This document shows, in pieces, positions 17,011-25,954 of a stretch of 64,000 nt of DNA. How positions within the stretch are numbered: position 1 is the first letter of the stretch; the number at the start of each line of letters is the position of its first letter. The stretch lies in assembly GCF_002563855.1 (NCBI RefSeq), contig NZ_PDJQ01000001.1:62001-126000 (forward strand), read 5' to 3'. Under the pieces are notes generated by a model. It worked only from the letters and a program-made list of their open reading frames with translations. It did no database searches and was not told where the DNA came from. Position numbers and translations under genes: made by a program. The DNA comes from Tepidiforma thermophila (GTDB lineage Bacteria > Chloroflexota > Dehalococcoidia > Tepidiformales > Tepidiformaceae).

Positions 17011-18081
17011 ATGACGAACGAGGTACCGGCGGGGATCCGCTACGAGGCGGTCTCGAAGTTCTTTGCGGAGCACGTGCCCGGGGGCGACGTGCCGCTGCGC
17101 TTTACGCTGATCAGCGGCGGGCGCTCGAACCTGACGTACCGGGTGGAGGGCGACGGCCATACCTGGGTGCTGCGGCGGCCGCCGCTGGGGCATGTGCTGC
17201 CGACGGCGCACGACATGGTGCGGGAGTTCCGGGTGCTGACAGCGATGCAGCGGGCGGGATTCCCGGCGCCGCCGCCAATCGCGCTGTGCGAGGACCCTTC
17301 GGTGAACGAATACCCGTTCTACGTGATGGAGTACCGGGAGGGCGTGGTCATCGGGGAGGATTTGCCGCCGGGGTATGCGGAGACGGCGGAGGAGCGGCAG
17401 AAGATTGCGCGGGCGCTGGTGGAGACGCTGGTGCAGCTGCACGCCATCGACTACGAGGCGGTGGGGCTCGGCGATTTCGGGCGGCCGCAGGGATACCTCG
17501 AGCGGCAGGTGCGGCGCTGGAGCGAGCAGTGGGAGCGCTCGAAGACGCGGGAGCTGCCGGCGATCGATGAGCTGATCCGGCGGCTGCGGGCGAGCATACC
17601 GGAATCGCCGGCGCCGACGATCGTGCACGGGGACTACCGGCTCGGGAATATGATGCTCGACCCGAAGGACCCGGGCCGGGTGGTGGCTGTGCTCGACTGG
17701 GAGATGGCGACGCTCGGGGACCCGCTCACGGACCTCGGGTACACCCTCGGGTACTGGGGCGAAGTGGGCGATTCGGAGCGGTTCCTGAACGCCCGGATTG
17801 CGGCGAAGGCAACGGCCTACCCGGGGTTCCCGACGCGCCGCGAGATTGTCGAGATGTATGGCCGGCTGAGCGGACGGGACGTTTCGCGGGTCGAATGGTA
17901 CGAGGTGTTCGCGACCTACAAGCTGGCGGTCATTGTGGAGGGCATCCACGCGCGGTACCTGAAGGGGGAGACCGTGGGCGAGGGGTTCGAGGCTTTCGGG
18001 GAGCGGACAGTCGCGCTGGTGGAGGATGCGCTGGAGATGGCGAACCGCGCATCGGACCCGCGGCTGCGGGGGGAGGCGTAG
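17011..18081 (+). CDS. Phosphotransferase family protein (ACAD11-like kinase domain)
   Basis: 356 residues from ATG 17011, chosen because GAGGA lies five bases upstream; an in-frame ATG at 16999 is possible. Aminoglycoside phosphotransferase fold: a small N-lobe (TLISGGRSNLTYRV, WVLRRPP), catalytic HGD in TIVHGDYRLGNMML and the metal Asp in VLDWEMATLGDPLTDLGY. Relatives are fused to or encoded next to acyl-CoA dehydrogenases, as in human ACAD11, where the kinase acts on 4-hydroxyacyl-CoAs. Here the dehydrogenase gene follows 61 bases downstream. Confidence 0.92.
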   Translation: MTNEVPAGIRYEAVSKFFAEHVPGGDVPLRFTLISGGRSNLTYRVEGDGHTWVLRRPPLGHVLPTAHDMVREFRVLTAMQRAGFPAPPPIALCEDPSVNEYPFYVMEYREGVVIGEDLPPGYAETAEERQKIARALVETLVQLHAIDYEAVGLGDFGRPQGYLERQVRRWSEQWERSKTRELPAIDELIRRLRASIPESPAPTIVHGDYRLGNMMLDPKDPGRVVAVLDWEMATLGDPLTDLGYTLGYWGEVGDSERFLNARIAAKATAYPGFPTRREIVEMYGRLSGRDVSRVEWYEVFATYKLAVIVEGIHARYLKGETVGEGFEAFGERTVALVEDALEMANRASDPRLRGEA

Positions 18082-18142
18082 GGCGGCTACCGCCGGTTCC
18101 CCCGCCGCGGTAGAGTGCGCGAAACGCGGCGAGGGGTGCGCC

Positions 18143-19282
18143 ATGGAGTTCCGGTTCTCCGCGGAGGACGAGGCGTTCCGGCAGGAGGTCCGCGCGTTCA
18201 TCCGCGCGGAGCTGCCGAAGGTGCGCGAGGGGGAGTCGTTCACGAAGAAGCTGGCGGCGAGGGGCTGGCTGACGATGTCGTGGCCGAAGGAGTACGGAGG
18301 ACAGGGGGCGCCTCACCTGCGCCAGCTCGTGTACAACGAGGAGATGGCGTACCACCGGGCCCCGGGCCAGACGATGGGGGCCGACCGGGTGGGGCCGACG
18401 CTGATCCTGTTCGGGACGGAGGAGCAGAAGGCACAGTTTCTGCCGGCAATCGCCCGGGACGAGATGACCTGGTGCCAGGGGTTCAGTGAGCCGGGCTCGG
18501 GCTCGGACCTTGCCTCGCTCCAGACGCGGGCAGTGCGCGACGGCGACTGCTGGGTGATCAACGGGCAGAAGATCTGGACCTCGAACGCGCAGCGGGCGGA
18601 CTACATGATTCTGCTGGCGCGGACGGACCCGGATGCGCCGAAGCACCGCGGCATCACCTACTTCCTCGTGGATATGAAGCTTCCCGGGATTACCGTTCGC
18701 CCGCTGGTGCAGATGACCGGGCAGGCGGGCTTCAACGAAGTGTTCTTCGACGACGTGCGGGTGCCGGCGAACATGGTGGTCGGGGAGGTGAACCGGGGCT
18801 GGTACGTGTCGACGGCGACGCTGGATTTTGAGCGGTCGGGCATCGGGCGGGTGATCGGCGGGCTGCGGACGTTTGAGGAGGTGGTGGCGTACGCGAAGGC
18901 GACGCCGGCGCGCGACAGCGGCGGCGGGACACTGTTCGACCGGGCGCCGGTGCGGCTGGCGCTGGCGGACGTGGCGCTCAGCTTCGAGGTGGGGCGGCTG
19001 ATGTCGTACCGGGTGGCGTGGATGCAGAGCCGGGGGCTGGTGCCGAACTACGAGGCGTCGATGGCGAAGACGTTCGGTACGGAGCTCCACCAGCGGATGG
19101 CGCGGGTGGCGTACACGACGCTCGGGCTGCGGGGGCAGCTGCTGGACGGGGCGTGGGCGCCGCTCGCGGGGCAGATCCCGGCGACGGTGCTGCAGGCGGT
19201 TGCGTTGACGATTGCGGCCGGGACCTCGGAGATCAATCGCAACATCATTGCGACGCGCGGGCTGGGGCTGCCGCGCGGCTGA
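18143..19282 (+). CDS. Acyl-CoA dehydrogenase
   Basis: 379 residues from ATG 18143. FAD enzyme for the alpha,beta-oxidation of an acyl-CoA. Features: N-terminal helical domain (FSAEDEAFRQEVRAFIRAEL), the FAD/substrate loop WCQGFSEPGSGSDLASLQTR, the WVINGQKIWTSNAQRADY sheet, and the C-terminal ATRGLGLPRG end common to this subfamily. It belongs to the FadE-like group that handles branched or cyclic substrates. It lies between the phosphotransferase and CoA-transferase genes in one operon. Confidence 0.95.
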   Translation: MEFRFSAEDEAFRQEVRAFIRAELPKVREGESFTKKLAARGWLTMSWPKEYGGQGAPHLRQLVYNEEMAYHRAPGQTMGADRVGPTLILFGTEEQKAQFLPAIARDEMTWCQGFSEPGSGSDLASLQTRAVRDGDCWVINGQKIWTSNAQRADYMILLARTDPDAPKHRGITYFLVDMKLPGITVRPLVQMTGQAGFNEVFFDDVRVPANMVVGEVNRGWYVSTATLDFERSGIGRVIGGLRTFEEVVAYAKATPARDSGGGTLFDRAPVRLALADVALSFEVGRLMSYRVAWMQSRGLVPNYEASMAKTFGTELHQRMARVAYTTLGLRGQLLDGAWAPLAGQIPATVLQAVALTIAAGTSEINRNIIATRGLGLPRG

Positions 19283-19309
19283 CGGGAGCGAGGACGCGCA
19301 GGGGTGACG

Positions 19310-20623
19310 ATGGAGACGATCCGGGGCGTGTTCGAAGGGGTGCGGGTGCTCGACCTGAGCGAGTACATCGCCGGGCCGCTGGCGGGAGAGATGCTGGCGG
19401 ACCTCGGGGCCGACGTGGTCAAGGTCGAACCGCCGCTCGGGGATTTCTGGCGGCACACCGCGCCGGTTGCGCCGGGCGAGAGCCGCGGGTTCATGGGGGT
19501 GAACAAGGGGAAGCGGAGCATCTCGATCGACCTGAAGCGGCCGGAGGGGAAGGAGGTGTTCCTCCGGCTGGTGGAGACGGCGGACATCCTGCTGGCGAAC
19601 TACCGGCCGGGGGTGGCGGAGCGGCTGGGGGTGGATTACGCGACGCTCTCGGCGGTCAATCCGCGGCTGATCTACTGCCAGAACACGGCGTTCGGGAGCG
19701 CGGGGCCGTACCGGGACCGGCCGGGGTTCGACCTCGTGTCGCAGGCGATGACGGGGATCATGGCGTTCGAGGGGGCCGGCGGACTGCCGCACCCGATCAT
19801 CACGACCTCGCCGACGGACCTCGCGGCGGGGATGTGGCTCGCCTACGGGGCCGCGGCGGCGCTCTACCACCGGGAGCGGACCGGGAAGGGGCAGTTCATT
19901 GAGACAAGCCTGTTCGCGGCGGGGATCGCGGTGCAGTACCGCCCAATGTTCTCGATTGAGCGGCTGGACCGGGAGCAGCGGGAGCGGGTGCTGACCGCGA
20001 TTGCGCAGGCGCGGGCGGAGGGGCGGCGGGTTGAGGAGGTGCTGCGGGAAATGCCGACGCGGCACGAGACGGGCCGGCGGAACAACCCGTACTACAAGGT
20101 GTACGAGACGAAGGATTCGTACATCGCGCTCGCCTGCCTGAACAACCGGCTGCGGCGGGCGGCGGTGCGGGTGCTCGGCGTGGAGGACCCGCGGGTGGAG
20201 GGCGACGAGTTCGATACGGAAGCGCTCTCGCCGGACGAGAACCTGGTGTTGAACGAACTGATCGCGGCGATCTTCAGCACGAAGACGACCGACGAGTGGG
20301 TGGCGGCGTTCGATGCGGCCGGGGTGCCGTGCGGGCCGGTGCGGTACACGGCGGAGCTGTTCGATGACCCGCAGGTGAAGGCGATGGAACTGCTGCGGAC
20401 GTTCGACCACGCGGTGCTGGGGCCGGTGGTGATGGCGAACAGCCCGCTGCGGATGAGCGGCGGGGAGACCGGGACGCGGCTGCCGTCGCCGGCGCTGGGC
20501 CAGCACACGCGGGAGGTGCTGCGTGAGCTGGGCTTCGCGGATGACGAGATCGAGGGACTGATTGCGGCGGAGGCGGTGCGGGCGTGGGAGCCGCCCGCGG
20601 GGGTCGAGGGGCGCCGGGATTAG
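19310..20623 (+). CDS. CaiB/BaiF family CoA-transferase
   Basis: 437 residues from ATG 19310 (AGGGG five bases upstream; GTG 19304 is an alternative). Family III CoA-transferase: [54 protein letters not shown] and the catalytic aspartate in [14 protein letters not shown]. It moves CoA onto a carboxylic acid from another acyl-CoA. With the kinase-like protein and dehydrogenase upstream it likely activates a substrate for oxidation. Its stop overlaps the convergent FKBP gene. Confidence 0.94.
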   Translation: METIRGVFEGVRVLDLSEYIAGPLAGEMLADLGADVVKVEPPLGDFWRHTAPVAPGESRGFMGVNKGKRSISIDLKRPEGKEVFLRLVETADILLANYRPGVAERLGVDYATLSAVNPRLIYCQNTAFGSAGPYRDRPGFDLVSQAMTGIMAFEGAGGLPHPIITTSPTDLAAGMWLAYGAAAALYHRERTGKGQFIETSLFAAGIAVQYRPMFSIERLDREQRERVLTAIAQARAEGRRVEEVLREMPTRHETGRRNNPYYKVYETKDSYIALACLNNRLRRAAVRVLGVEDPRVEGDEFDTEALSPDENLVLNELIAAIFSTKTTDEWVAAFDAAGVPCGPVRYTAELFDDPQVKAMELLRTFDHAVLGPVVMANSPLRMSGGETGTRLPSPALGQHTREVLRELGFADDEIEGLIAAEAVRAWEPPAGVEGRRD

Positions 20624-21150
20624 CGGATATCGAGCAGCTCGACTTCGAAGATGAGGTCGGTATCGGGCGGGATGGGGCCCTGTCCGCGGCTGCCGTAGGC
20701 GAGGTTCGCGGGGATGTAGAGCAGCCGCTTGCCGCCGACCTTCATGGTGGCGACGCCTTCGTCCCAGCCCTTGATGACCTGTCCGACGCCGAGGACGAAG
20801 GTGAACGGCTGCCCGCGGTCGAGCGAGCTGTCGAACTTGCGGCCGTCGGTGAAGTAGCCGGTGTAGTGGACGGTGACGCGCTGGCCGGGCTGGGGCGAGG
20901 GGCCATCGCCGATGGCGATGTCCTGGTAGCGGAGGCCGGAGGCGGTGACCGTCGGGTTCTCGAGGGTGATGGGGCCGGCGGTCGCTGTGGCGGCCGGGGT
21001 GCCGGTGCGGGCCGGAGTAGCCTGGGTCGCCGCAGGCGAGGGGGTGGAGGGCGTGGGGGCGGTGTCGTCATCATCGCCGCCGCATGCGCCGGCGGCGATG
21101 AGCCCGGCGGCGGCAATGGCGGCGAGGAGGGGGTGCAGTCTGCGGGTCAT
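20620..21150 (-). CDS. FKBP-type peptidyl-prolyl isomerase, lipoprotein
   Basis: 176 residues. The signal peptide ends in a lipobox ([14 protein letters not shown]; Cys about residue 23), followed by a Thr/Pro/Ala-rich linker (residues 30-60). The FKBP domain follows: [53 protein letters not shown] and [11 protein letters not shown]. It would catalyse proline isomerisation in extracytoplasmic proteins. It starts at ATG 21150 and overlaps the next upstream gene's stop. Confidence 0.95.
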   Translation of the reverse strand: MTRRLHPLLAAIAAAGLIAAGACGGDDDDTAPTPSTPSPAATQATPARTGTPAATATAGPITLENPTVTASGLRYQDIAIGDGPSPQPGQRVTVHYTGYFTDGRKFDSSLDRGQPFTFVLGVGQVIKGWDEGVATMKVGGKRLLYIPANLAYGSRGQGPIPPDTDLIFEVELLDIR

Positions 21151-21647
21151 GGGGCGAGGGTAGCTTCGGCGGCGCTTAGGGATAATGCAGGCTGGGGGAC
21201 TGGCAGACAGAAGGGGTAAAGGAGGGGAATGACGCGGGCCATCTCGGCGGCGACGGCCCCGGCGAGCTGGCGGGTGAGGGTTTCGAAGGCGAAGGTGCGG
21301 TGGAGCCGGCGCCAGGAGGGGGTCCACACTTCGAGCTCCCAGGCGGGGCCGAGCGCGGCGATGAGCGGGCCGGCGTGGGCGGCGACGAGAGCAGCGCGGG
21401 CGTCGTTCACCTCGACGGGACCTTCGAAGTGGAGGCCGAGTTCGACGATGCTGCGGGCGGGCTGGGGCTGGAGTTCGATGTGCGAGGCGGGGTCGCCCCA
21501 GGAGAGCTGGAGGATGGTCCACATGACCCTGCGGGAGGGCGCCGGGACGGCCGGCGGGAGGGCGCGGAGGGCGAGGTCCTCGGCGAGGAAGAGGAATTCT
21601 CGGGCCTTGAGCTGGTCGCGCGGCACGCTTCCCAGTGTACCGTTCAC
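21147..21647 (-). CDS. Hypothetical protein upstream of the FKBP gene
   Basis: Up to 166 residues from GTG 21647; GTG 21626 (GTGCCGCGC, with GGGAAG just upstream) is a likely alternative, giving 159 residues. Segments such as [20 protein letters not shown] and [20 protein letters not shown] look like a folded soluble domain, with no signal peptide or membrane helix. Its stop overlaps the FKBP start (ATGA), so the two are coupled. No family recognised. Confidence 0.65.
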   Translation of the reverse strand: MNGTLGSVPRDQLKAREFLFLAEDLALRALPPAVPAPSRRVMWTILQLSWGDPASHIELQPQPARSIVELGLHFEGPVEVNDARAALVAAHAGPLIAALGPAWELEVWTPSWRRLHRTFAFETLTRQLAGAVAAEMARVIPLLYPFCLPVPQPALSLSAAEATLAP

Positions 21648-21669
21648 CGGGAGGCATGCCGGGCGCTGC

Positions 21670-21675
21670 TATAGT
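21670..21675 (+). promoter_or_regulatory. -10 hexamer TATAGT, leaderless promoter of pyk
   Basis: TATAGT ends six bases before ATG 21682, so transcription should begin at or next to the start codon. No ribosome-binding site precedes the ATG. Confidence 0.55.
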
Positions 21676-21681
21676 CGGGAC

Positions 21682-23127
21682 ATGAGCATGCTGCGCAGGA
21701 CGAAGATCGTGGCGACGCTGGGGCCTGCCTCGCTGCCCCCGGCAACCCTGCGGGCGATGATGCGCGCGGGGATGGACGTGGCGCGGCTGAACACGAGCCA
21801 CGGGACGCTGGAGAGCCACCGGGAGGCGGTGCGGCTGGTGCGGGAGGCAGCGAAGGAGGTGGGGCGGCCGGTGGCGGTGCTGCTCGACCTGGCGGGTCCG
21901 AAAATCCGGACGGGGGAGAACGCGGGCGGCCGTTCGCTGGAGCTGAAAGCGGGAGCGACGGTGCGGGTGACGGCGGAGCCGGTGGCGGGGACAGAGGAGC
22001 GGTTCACCATCAGCTATGAGCGGCTGGTGGAGGATGTGGAAGCCGGCGAGCGGATCCTGCTCGACGACGGGCGGATTGAGCTGCGCGTGCTGGACCGGGA
22101 CGGTGACGACCTGGTCTGCGAGGTGGTGGCCGGCGGGGTGCTCCCGGCGCGGCGGGGCGTGCACTTTCCGGAGACGGCGCTGACAGCCCCGGCGCTGACC
22201 GACCGCGACCGCGAGGCGATGGCGATGGCGGTAGCGGAGTGCGTGGACTACGTGGCGGTGAGCTTCGTGCAGGATGCTGCCGACATCGAGGCGGCGCGAG
22301 CGGCGATTGCCGCGCTGGGGGGCGATATCCCGATCGTGGCAAAGATCGAGCGGAAAGTTGCAGTGGAACGGCTCGACGAGATCGTGGCCGTTGCGGACGG
22401 GGTGATGGTGGCGCGGGGGGACCTTGGGGTGGAGCTGCCGCCGGAGGAGGTGCCGGTGCAGCAGCGGCGGATCATCGCGGCGGCGGCGCGGGAGATGGTC
22501 CCGGTGATTACGGCGACGCAGATGCTGGAGTCGATGATCGAATCGCCGCGCCCGACCCGGGCGGAGGCATCGGACGTTGCGAATGCGACGTGGGAGTTTT
22601 CGGACGCGGTGATGCTGAGCGGGGAGACTGCGATTGGGAAGTATCCGGTGGCGGCGGTGACGATGATGGACCGGATTATCCGGCAGGCTGAGGCGGTGGC
22701 GGGGCCGGCGCCGGAGGGCACCGGACATGGCGAGCACGACGACCATTCGTACGTGGTGGCGGTAGCGGCACGGCGGATCGTGGAATCGGACCCGAATATG
22801 CGCGGCATCGCCTGCTTCACACGGAGCGGGTATTCGGCGCTGCTGATGAGCAAGGTGCATCCTGATGCGCCGATTTTCGGGGTGACGCACGCGGAGGCGG
22901 TCTACCGGCGGCTGGCGCTGGCGCGGGGCGTGGTGCCGATCCTGAGCCGGGCGGTGACGACGACCGACGAGCTGCTGCGGGTGCTCGACGAGGCGCTGCT
23001 GGGCGGCCGTTTTGTGGAGGAGGGTGACGAGGTGGTGGTGGTCGCGAGCCTGCCTGTCCGTGCGCAAGGGACGACGAACTTCCTCAAGCTGCACCGCGTG
23101 GGCGACGCGGCGGCCTACCAGTGGTAG
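21682..23127 (+). CDS. pyk: Pyruvate kinase
   Basis: 481 residues, normal length. It makes pyruvate and ATP from phosphoenolpyruvate and ADP. Landmarks: [36 protein letters not shown], the B-domain (about 75-165), [20 protein letters not shown] with the catalytic Lys, [33 protein letters not shown], and the C-terminal domain ([15 protein letters not shown]). It ends three bases before the convergent degenerate-GGDEF gene. Confidence 0.98.
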   Translation: MSMLRRTKIVATLGPASLPPATLRAMMRAGMDVARLNTSHGTLESHREAVRLVREAAKEVGRPVAVLLDLAGPKIRTGENAGGRSLELKAGATVRVTAEPVAGTEERFTISYERLVEDVEAGERILLDDGRIELRVLDRDGDDLVCEVVAGGVLPARRGVHFPETALTAPALTDRDREAMAMAVAECVDYVAVSFVQDAADIEAARAAIAALGGDIPIVAKIERKVAVERLDEIVAVADGVMVARGDLGVELPPEEVPVQQRRIIAAAAREMVPVITATQMLESMIESPRPTRAEASDVANATWEFSDAVMLSGETAIGKYPVAAVTMMDRIIRQAEAVAGPAPEGTGHGEHDDHSYVVAVAARRIVESDPNMRGIACFTRSGYSALLMSKVHPDAPIFGVTHAEAVYRRLALARGVVPILSRAVTTTDELLRVLDEALLGGRFVEEGDEVVVVASLPVRAQGTTNFLKLHRVGDAAAYQW

Positions 23128-23130
23128 CTG

Positions 23131-23880
23131 TCAGGCGGCGAGGGAATCGGGGCGCGGGGGTTCGCGACGGCGGAGAGGGAGTGTCTCTTCGAGGTCGCGG
23201 AGGACGTCGGTGGCGTAGAGGGCTTCGAGGTCGTACTGGAGGACGCGGGCCGTCACGGGCACATCGAGGACGTTATGGCCATCGGAGACGGCGATAGTGC
23301 CGGGGACGCGCTTGAGGTAGATGAACGACTGCTCAAGCGTGCATTCGACGAGCATGACGCAGAACTTTGCACCGCCGAGGTGGGCGAGGAAATCGGAGCT
23401 GCGGGTGAGGCGCTTGAGGACCTCGGCGAGGGCGTTGACGGCGCGGTTGGCGAAATCGTCGCCGCGGCGTTCGCGGATGTCGTTGATGTTTTCGATGGAG
23501 AGCTGGACGAGGACGAAGGGGGACTGGAGGGCGCGAGCGCGCGGCATTTCGCGGCGGAGCTCGGCGAGGACGTAGTTCCGGTTCGGCAGGTTGTGGAATT
23601 CGGAGAGGTAGGCTGCGCCCTGGAGGCGGGCGGCGACGCGGTGCCAGTGGCGCTTGCGGACGACCTGCATGAAGACGGCGTGGGCGAGGAAGAGGAGGAA
23701 AAGGGCGGCCAGGCCGACCGTGACGATGAAGTTCGCGGTGGTCGGCTGGCGGAGGTACTGGACGGCCTGCACGGCGAGGACGACACCCCAGCCGGCGAGG
23801 GCAGCCATGCGGAGGAGGTGCCGCTGGGGCGCTTCAGGCTCCTGTTCCGGGCTGGCAGGCACCGACGGTGCGGGATTCAT
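23131..23880 (-). CDS. Membrane protein with degenerate GGDEF domain and intact I-site
   Basis: 249 residues. Two membrane helices (about 25-43 and 50-72) are followed by a GGDEF-fold domain (90-245) opening with SEFHNLPNRNYVLAEL. The active-site motif is GGAKF (169-173) in place of GGDEF, and the substrate and metal residues are lost, so it should not make c-di-GMP. The inhibitory-site motif RxxD (RSSD, 160-163) lies exactly five residues before it and is kept, as in c-di-GMP receptors. It is followed upstream by HDOD and PAS-GGDEF genes. Confidence 0.82.
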   Translation of the reverse strand: MNPAPSVPASPEQEPEAPQRHLLRMAALAGWGVVLAVQAVQYLRQPTTANFIVTVGLAALFLLFLAHAVFMQVVRKRHWHRVAARLQGAAYLSEFHNLPNRNYVLAELRREMPRARALQSPFVLVQLSIENINDIRERRGDDFANRAVNALAEVLKRLTRSSDFLAHLGGAKFCVMLVECTLEQSFIYLKRVPGTIAVSDGHNVLDVPVTARVLQYDLEALYATDVLRDLEETLPLRRREPPRPDSLAA

Positions 23881-23923
23881 CTGTGCTCCTTACAGGAGGA
23901 TTCGACTGCCGGCAGGCGGATCA

Positions 23924-24889
23924 TCAGGCTGCCGGGGTTTCCTCGGCCGGGAGTTCGGCTCCTTCGTCTTCTCCATGGTGGGGGCGGTACCAGCGCGGCG
24001 GACGTGAGGTGACATGGGTAAGGAAGGCGCGGGCCTTCTCCTCGAGGGTGGCGATGCCGCCGTGGACTTTTCCGACGGCGAGGTCGCAGGCGGGCGGCAC
24101 GGCGGCGGCCGGCCGGCGCTCCGGCTCGTGGGTGTAATCGAAGCCGGCGGCGAGCCCCTCGCGGTTCGCCATGAGGTTGGCGGCAGCGACGATGTCGGAC
24201 ATGGATTCGATTGCGGCGACGGGCTGATGATGGGCCTGGATGGCCGAGACGAGCGGTTCGGGGAATTTCCAGCGGGCGGCGAGGCGGGAGCCGACGAGTT
24301 CGTGGCCAAAGCCGAAGACGGCGAACTCGGCGTCGCGGTACTTCATGCCTTCGGTTTCGACGAGGTCGATGACCTCGGCGAAGGCGGCGGGCTCGGCGAG
24401 CATCATGGCGAGCTTGCCGATGTCGTGGAGGACGCCGGCGGTGAAGGCGTCTTCGGAGCGGGCGACCCGGGTTTCGCGGGCGATGACCTCGGCGATGATG
24501 CCGACGGTGACGCTGTGGGCCCAGAAGAGGTCCTGGTCGAAGCGGGAGCCTTCGAGCTGGGGGAGGCGGAGGGCGTCGATGATGGCGGTGGAGATGGCGA
24601 CGGAGCGGACGGTCCGCATGCCGAGGAGGATGACCGCTTCGCGGACATTGGAGATGCGGCGGGCGTAGCCGTAGTAGGCGGAGTTCGAGAGCTTGAGCAG
24701 GCGGGCGGTGAGGGCCTGGTCGGAGCTGATGACGGTTGCGAGGTCCATGGCGGCCGACCGTTCGTCCTCGGCGAGCTGGATCGCTTTGGTGGCGACGGCT
24801 TTGAGCGGGGCGAGGTCGGTGGTGGCCTGGACGATGGTGCGCAGGCGGTTGCGAAAGAAGGGGGACTCGGCGGTCGGGTCGGCGGTCAT
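23924..24889 (-). CDS. HDOD domain protein
   Basis: 321 residues. HDOD (HD-related output domain) signature: LATVISSDQALTARLLKLSN, YYGYARRISNVREAVILLG, DLFWAHSVTVGIIAEVIA, GVLHDIGKLAMML and the HHQPVAA segment. HDOD proteins usually act in two-component or c-di-GMP signalling by protein contact and are not proven hydrolases. The last 70 residues are low complexity. Its start overlaps the PAS-GGDEF stop (ATGA), so the two are made together. Confidence 0.92.
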   Translation of the reverse strand: MTADPTAESPFFRNRLRTIVQATTDLAPLKAVATKAIQLAEDERSAAMDLATVISSDQALTARLLKLSNSAYYGYARRISNVREAVILLGMRTVRSVAISTAIIDALRLPQLEGSRFDQDLFWAHSVTVGIIAEVIARETRVARSEDAFTAGVLHDIGKLAMMLAEPAAFAEVIDLVETEGMKYRDAEFAVFGFGHELVGSRLAARWKFPEPLVSAIQAHHQPVAAIESMSDIVAAANLMANREGLAAGFDYTHEPERRPAAAVPPACDLAVGKVHGGIATLEEKARAFLTHVTSRPPRWYRPHHGEDEGAELPAEETPAA

Positions 24890-25875
24890 GCGGCGCTCCT
24901 CTGCTCGGAATCAGCGGCGACGACGCGATTGCGGCCGGCGCGTTTTGCGGCATAGAGGCGTTCATCCGCGATGCGGATGGCCTCTTCGAGGTTTTCGGCA
25001 GACTCGGGGATACTGGCGACCCCGGCGCTGACGGTGATTGCGATGGCGAGGGTCTCATCGATGGGGACGTGGCGGGCCTGGACGGCCTGGCGGATGCGCT
25101 CGGCGAAGGCGGCGGCATCGGCGAGGGAAGCGCCGGGGAGGAAGGCGACGAATTCTTCGCCGCCGAAGCGGCCGATGACATCGCCGTGGCGGGCGAGCTG
25201 GCGGAGGGTTTCGCCGAAGGCCTGGAGGACGGCATCGCCGGCGAGGTGGCCGTAGGAGTCGTTGACGGCCTTAAAGCGGTCGAGGTCGAAGATAACGACG
25301 CCGAGACGGGCGGCGCCGACCGGGAAGGCGAGGAGGATATCGCGGGCGGCATCCATAGCGGCGGCGCGGTTGAGGAGGCGGGTAAGGGAGTCGTGGCGGG
25401 CGAGATGGTCGAGCCGGGCGACGAGGTGGGTGAGCTGGGCGTTGTTCCTGCGGAGGGCGTCTTCGATTTCGCGGTAGGCGGAGTGGTCGCGGATGTAGTA
25501 GACGGTGGCGAGCAGCTCGCCGAGGCGGCCGGTCACGCGGGCGGCGGAGACGGCGGCGGGGAACGGCGGGGCGTCTTTGCGGGCAGCCGGGAGCTCGAAG
25601 GCGGCGACCCGGCCATCCCGGGCGAGGGCGGCGCGGAGTGCGCGGCGGCGGACGCGGTCGGGGAAGAGCACGTCGATGCGGCGGCCCATGACTTCGACGG
25701 GGGCGAAGCCGAACATGGCCTCGGCGGCGCCGGTGTAGAGCGCGATGCGGTTTTCGGGGGTCGTGACGATCACGGCGTCGGGGCAGGCGACGAGGAGGAG
25801 CTGGAGGAGGTCGGGGTCGGCGAGGACGGCGAGGAAGTCTCCCCGGCGGGCGAGGGCGGCGTTCGGGCGTACCAT
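24886..25875 (-). CDS. PAS-GGDEF diguanylate cyclase
   Basis: 329 residues. PAS domain about 25-130 (ACPDAVIVTTPENRIALYTG, AEAMFGFAPVEVMGRRI), a short helix, and a GGDEF domain about 160-315 with LTRLLNRAA, DLDRFKAVNDSYGHLAGD and the active GGEEF at 238-242. The I-site RHGD at 229-232 lies five residues before it, so product inhibition by c-di-GMP is expected. It starts a coupled signalling operon that includes the HDOD gene and the degenerate GGDEF gene, divergent from an acyl-CoA dehydrogenase. Confidence 0.95.
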   Translation of the reverse strand: MVRPNAALARRGDFLAVLADPDLLQLLLVACPDAVIVTTPENRIALYTGAAEAMFGFAPVEVMGRRIDVLFPDRVRRRALRAALARDGRVAAFELPAARKDAPPFPAAVSAARVTGRLGELLATVYYIRDHSAYREIEDALRRNNAQLTHLVARLDHLARHDSLTRLLNRAAAMDAARDILLAFPVGAARLGVVIFDLDRFKAVNDSYGHLAGDAVLQAFGETLRQLARHGDVIGRFGGEEFVAFLPGASLADAAAFAERIRQAVQARHVPIDETLAIAITVSAGVASIPESAENLEEAIRIADERLYAAKRAGRNRVVAADSEQRSAA

Positions 25876-25941
25876 CAGTTGAGGTATCGGCAGACGGCGG
25901 CGGACCGTTCAGCGGGGAATGATCGTGGGGCCGGGCGGGGG

Positions 25942-25947
25942 TAAGCT
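25942..25947 (+). promoter_or_regulatory. -10 hexamer TAAGCT, leaderless promoter
   Basis: TAAGCT ends seven bases before ATG 25955 of the acyl-CoA dehydrogenase, and no ribosome-binding site is seen between them. Confidence 0.4.
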
Positions 25948-25954
25948 TCGCGGC

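Noticed and set aside
19048-19587. Other-strand frames within the acyl-CoA dehydrogenase and CoA-transferase genes
   Set aside because: They lack ribosome-binding sites and recognisable domains and lie wholly inside well-supported genes.
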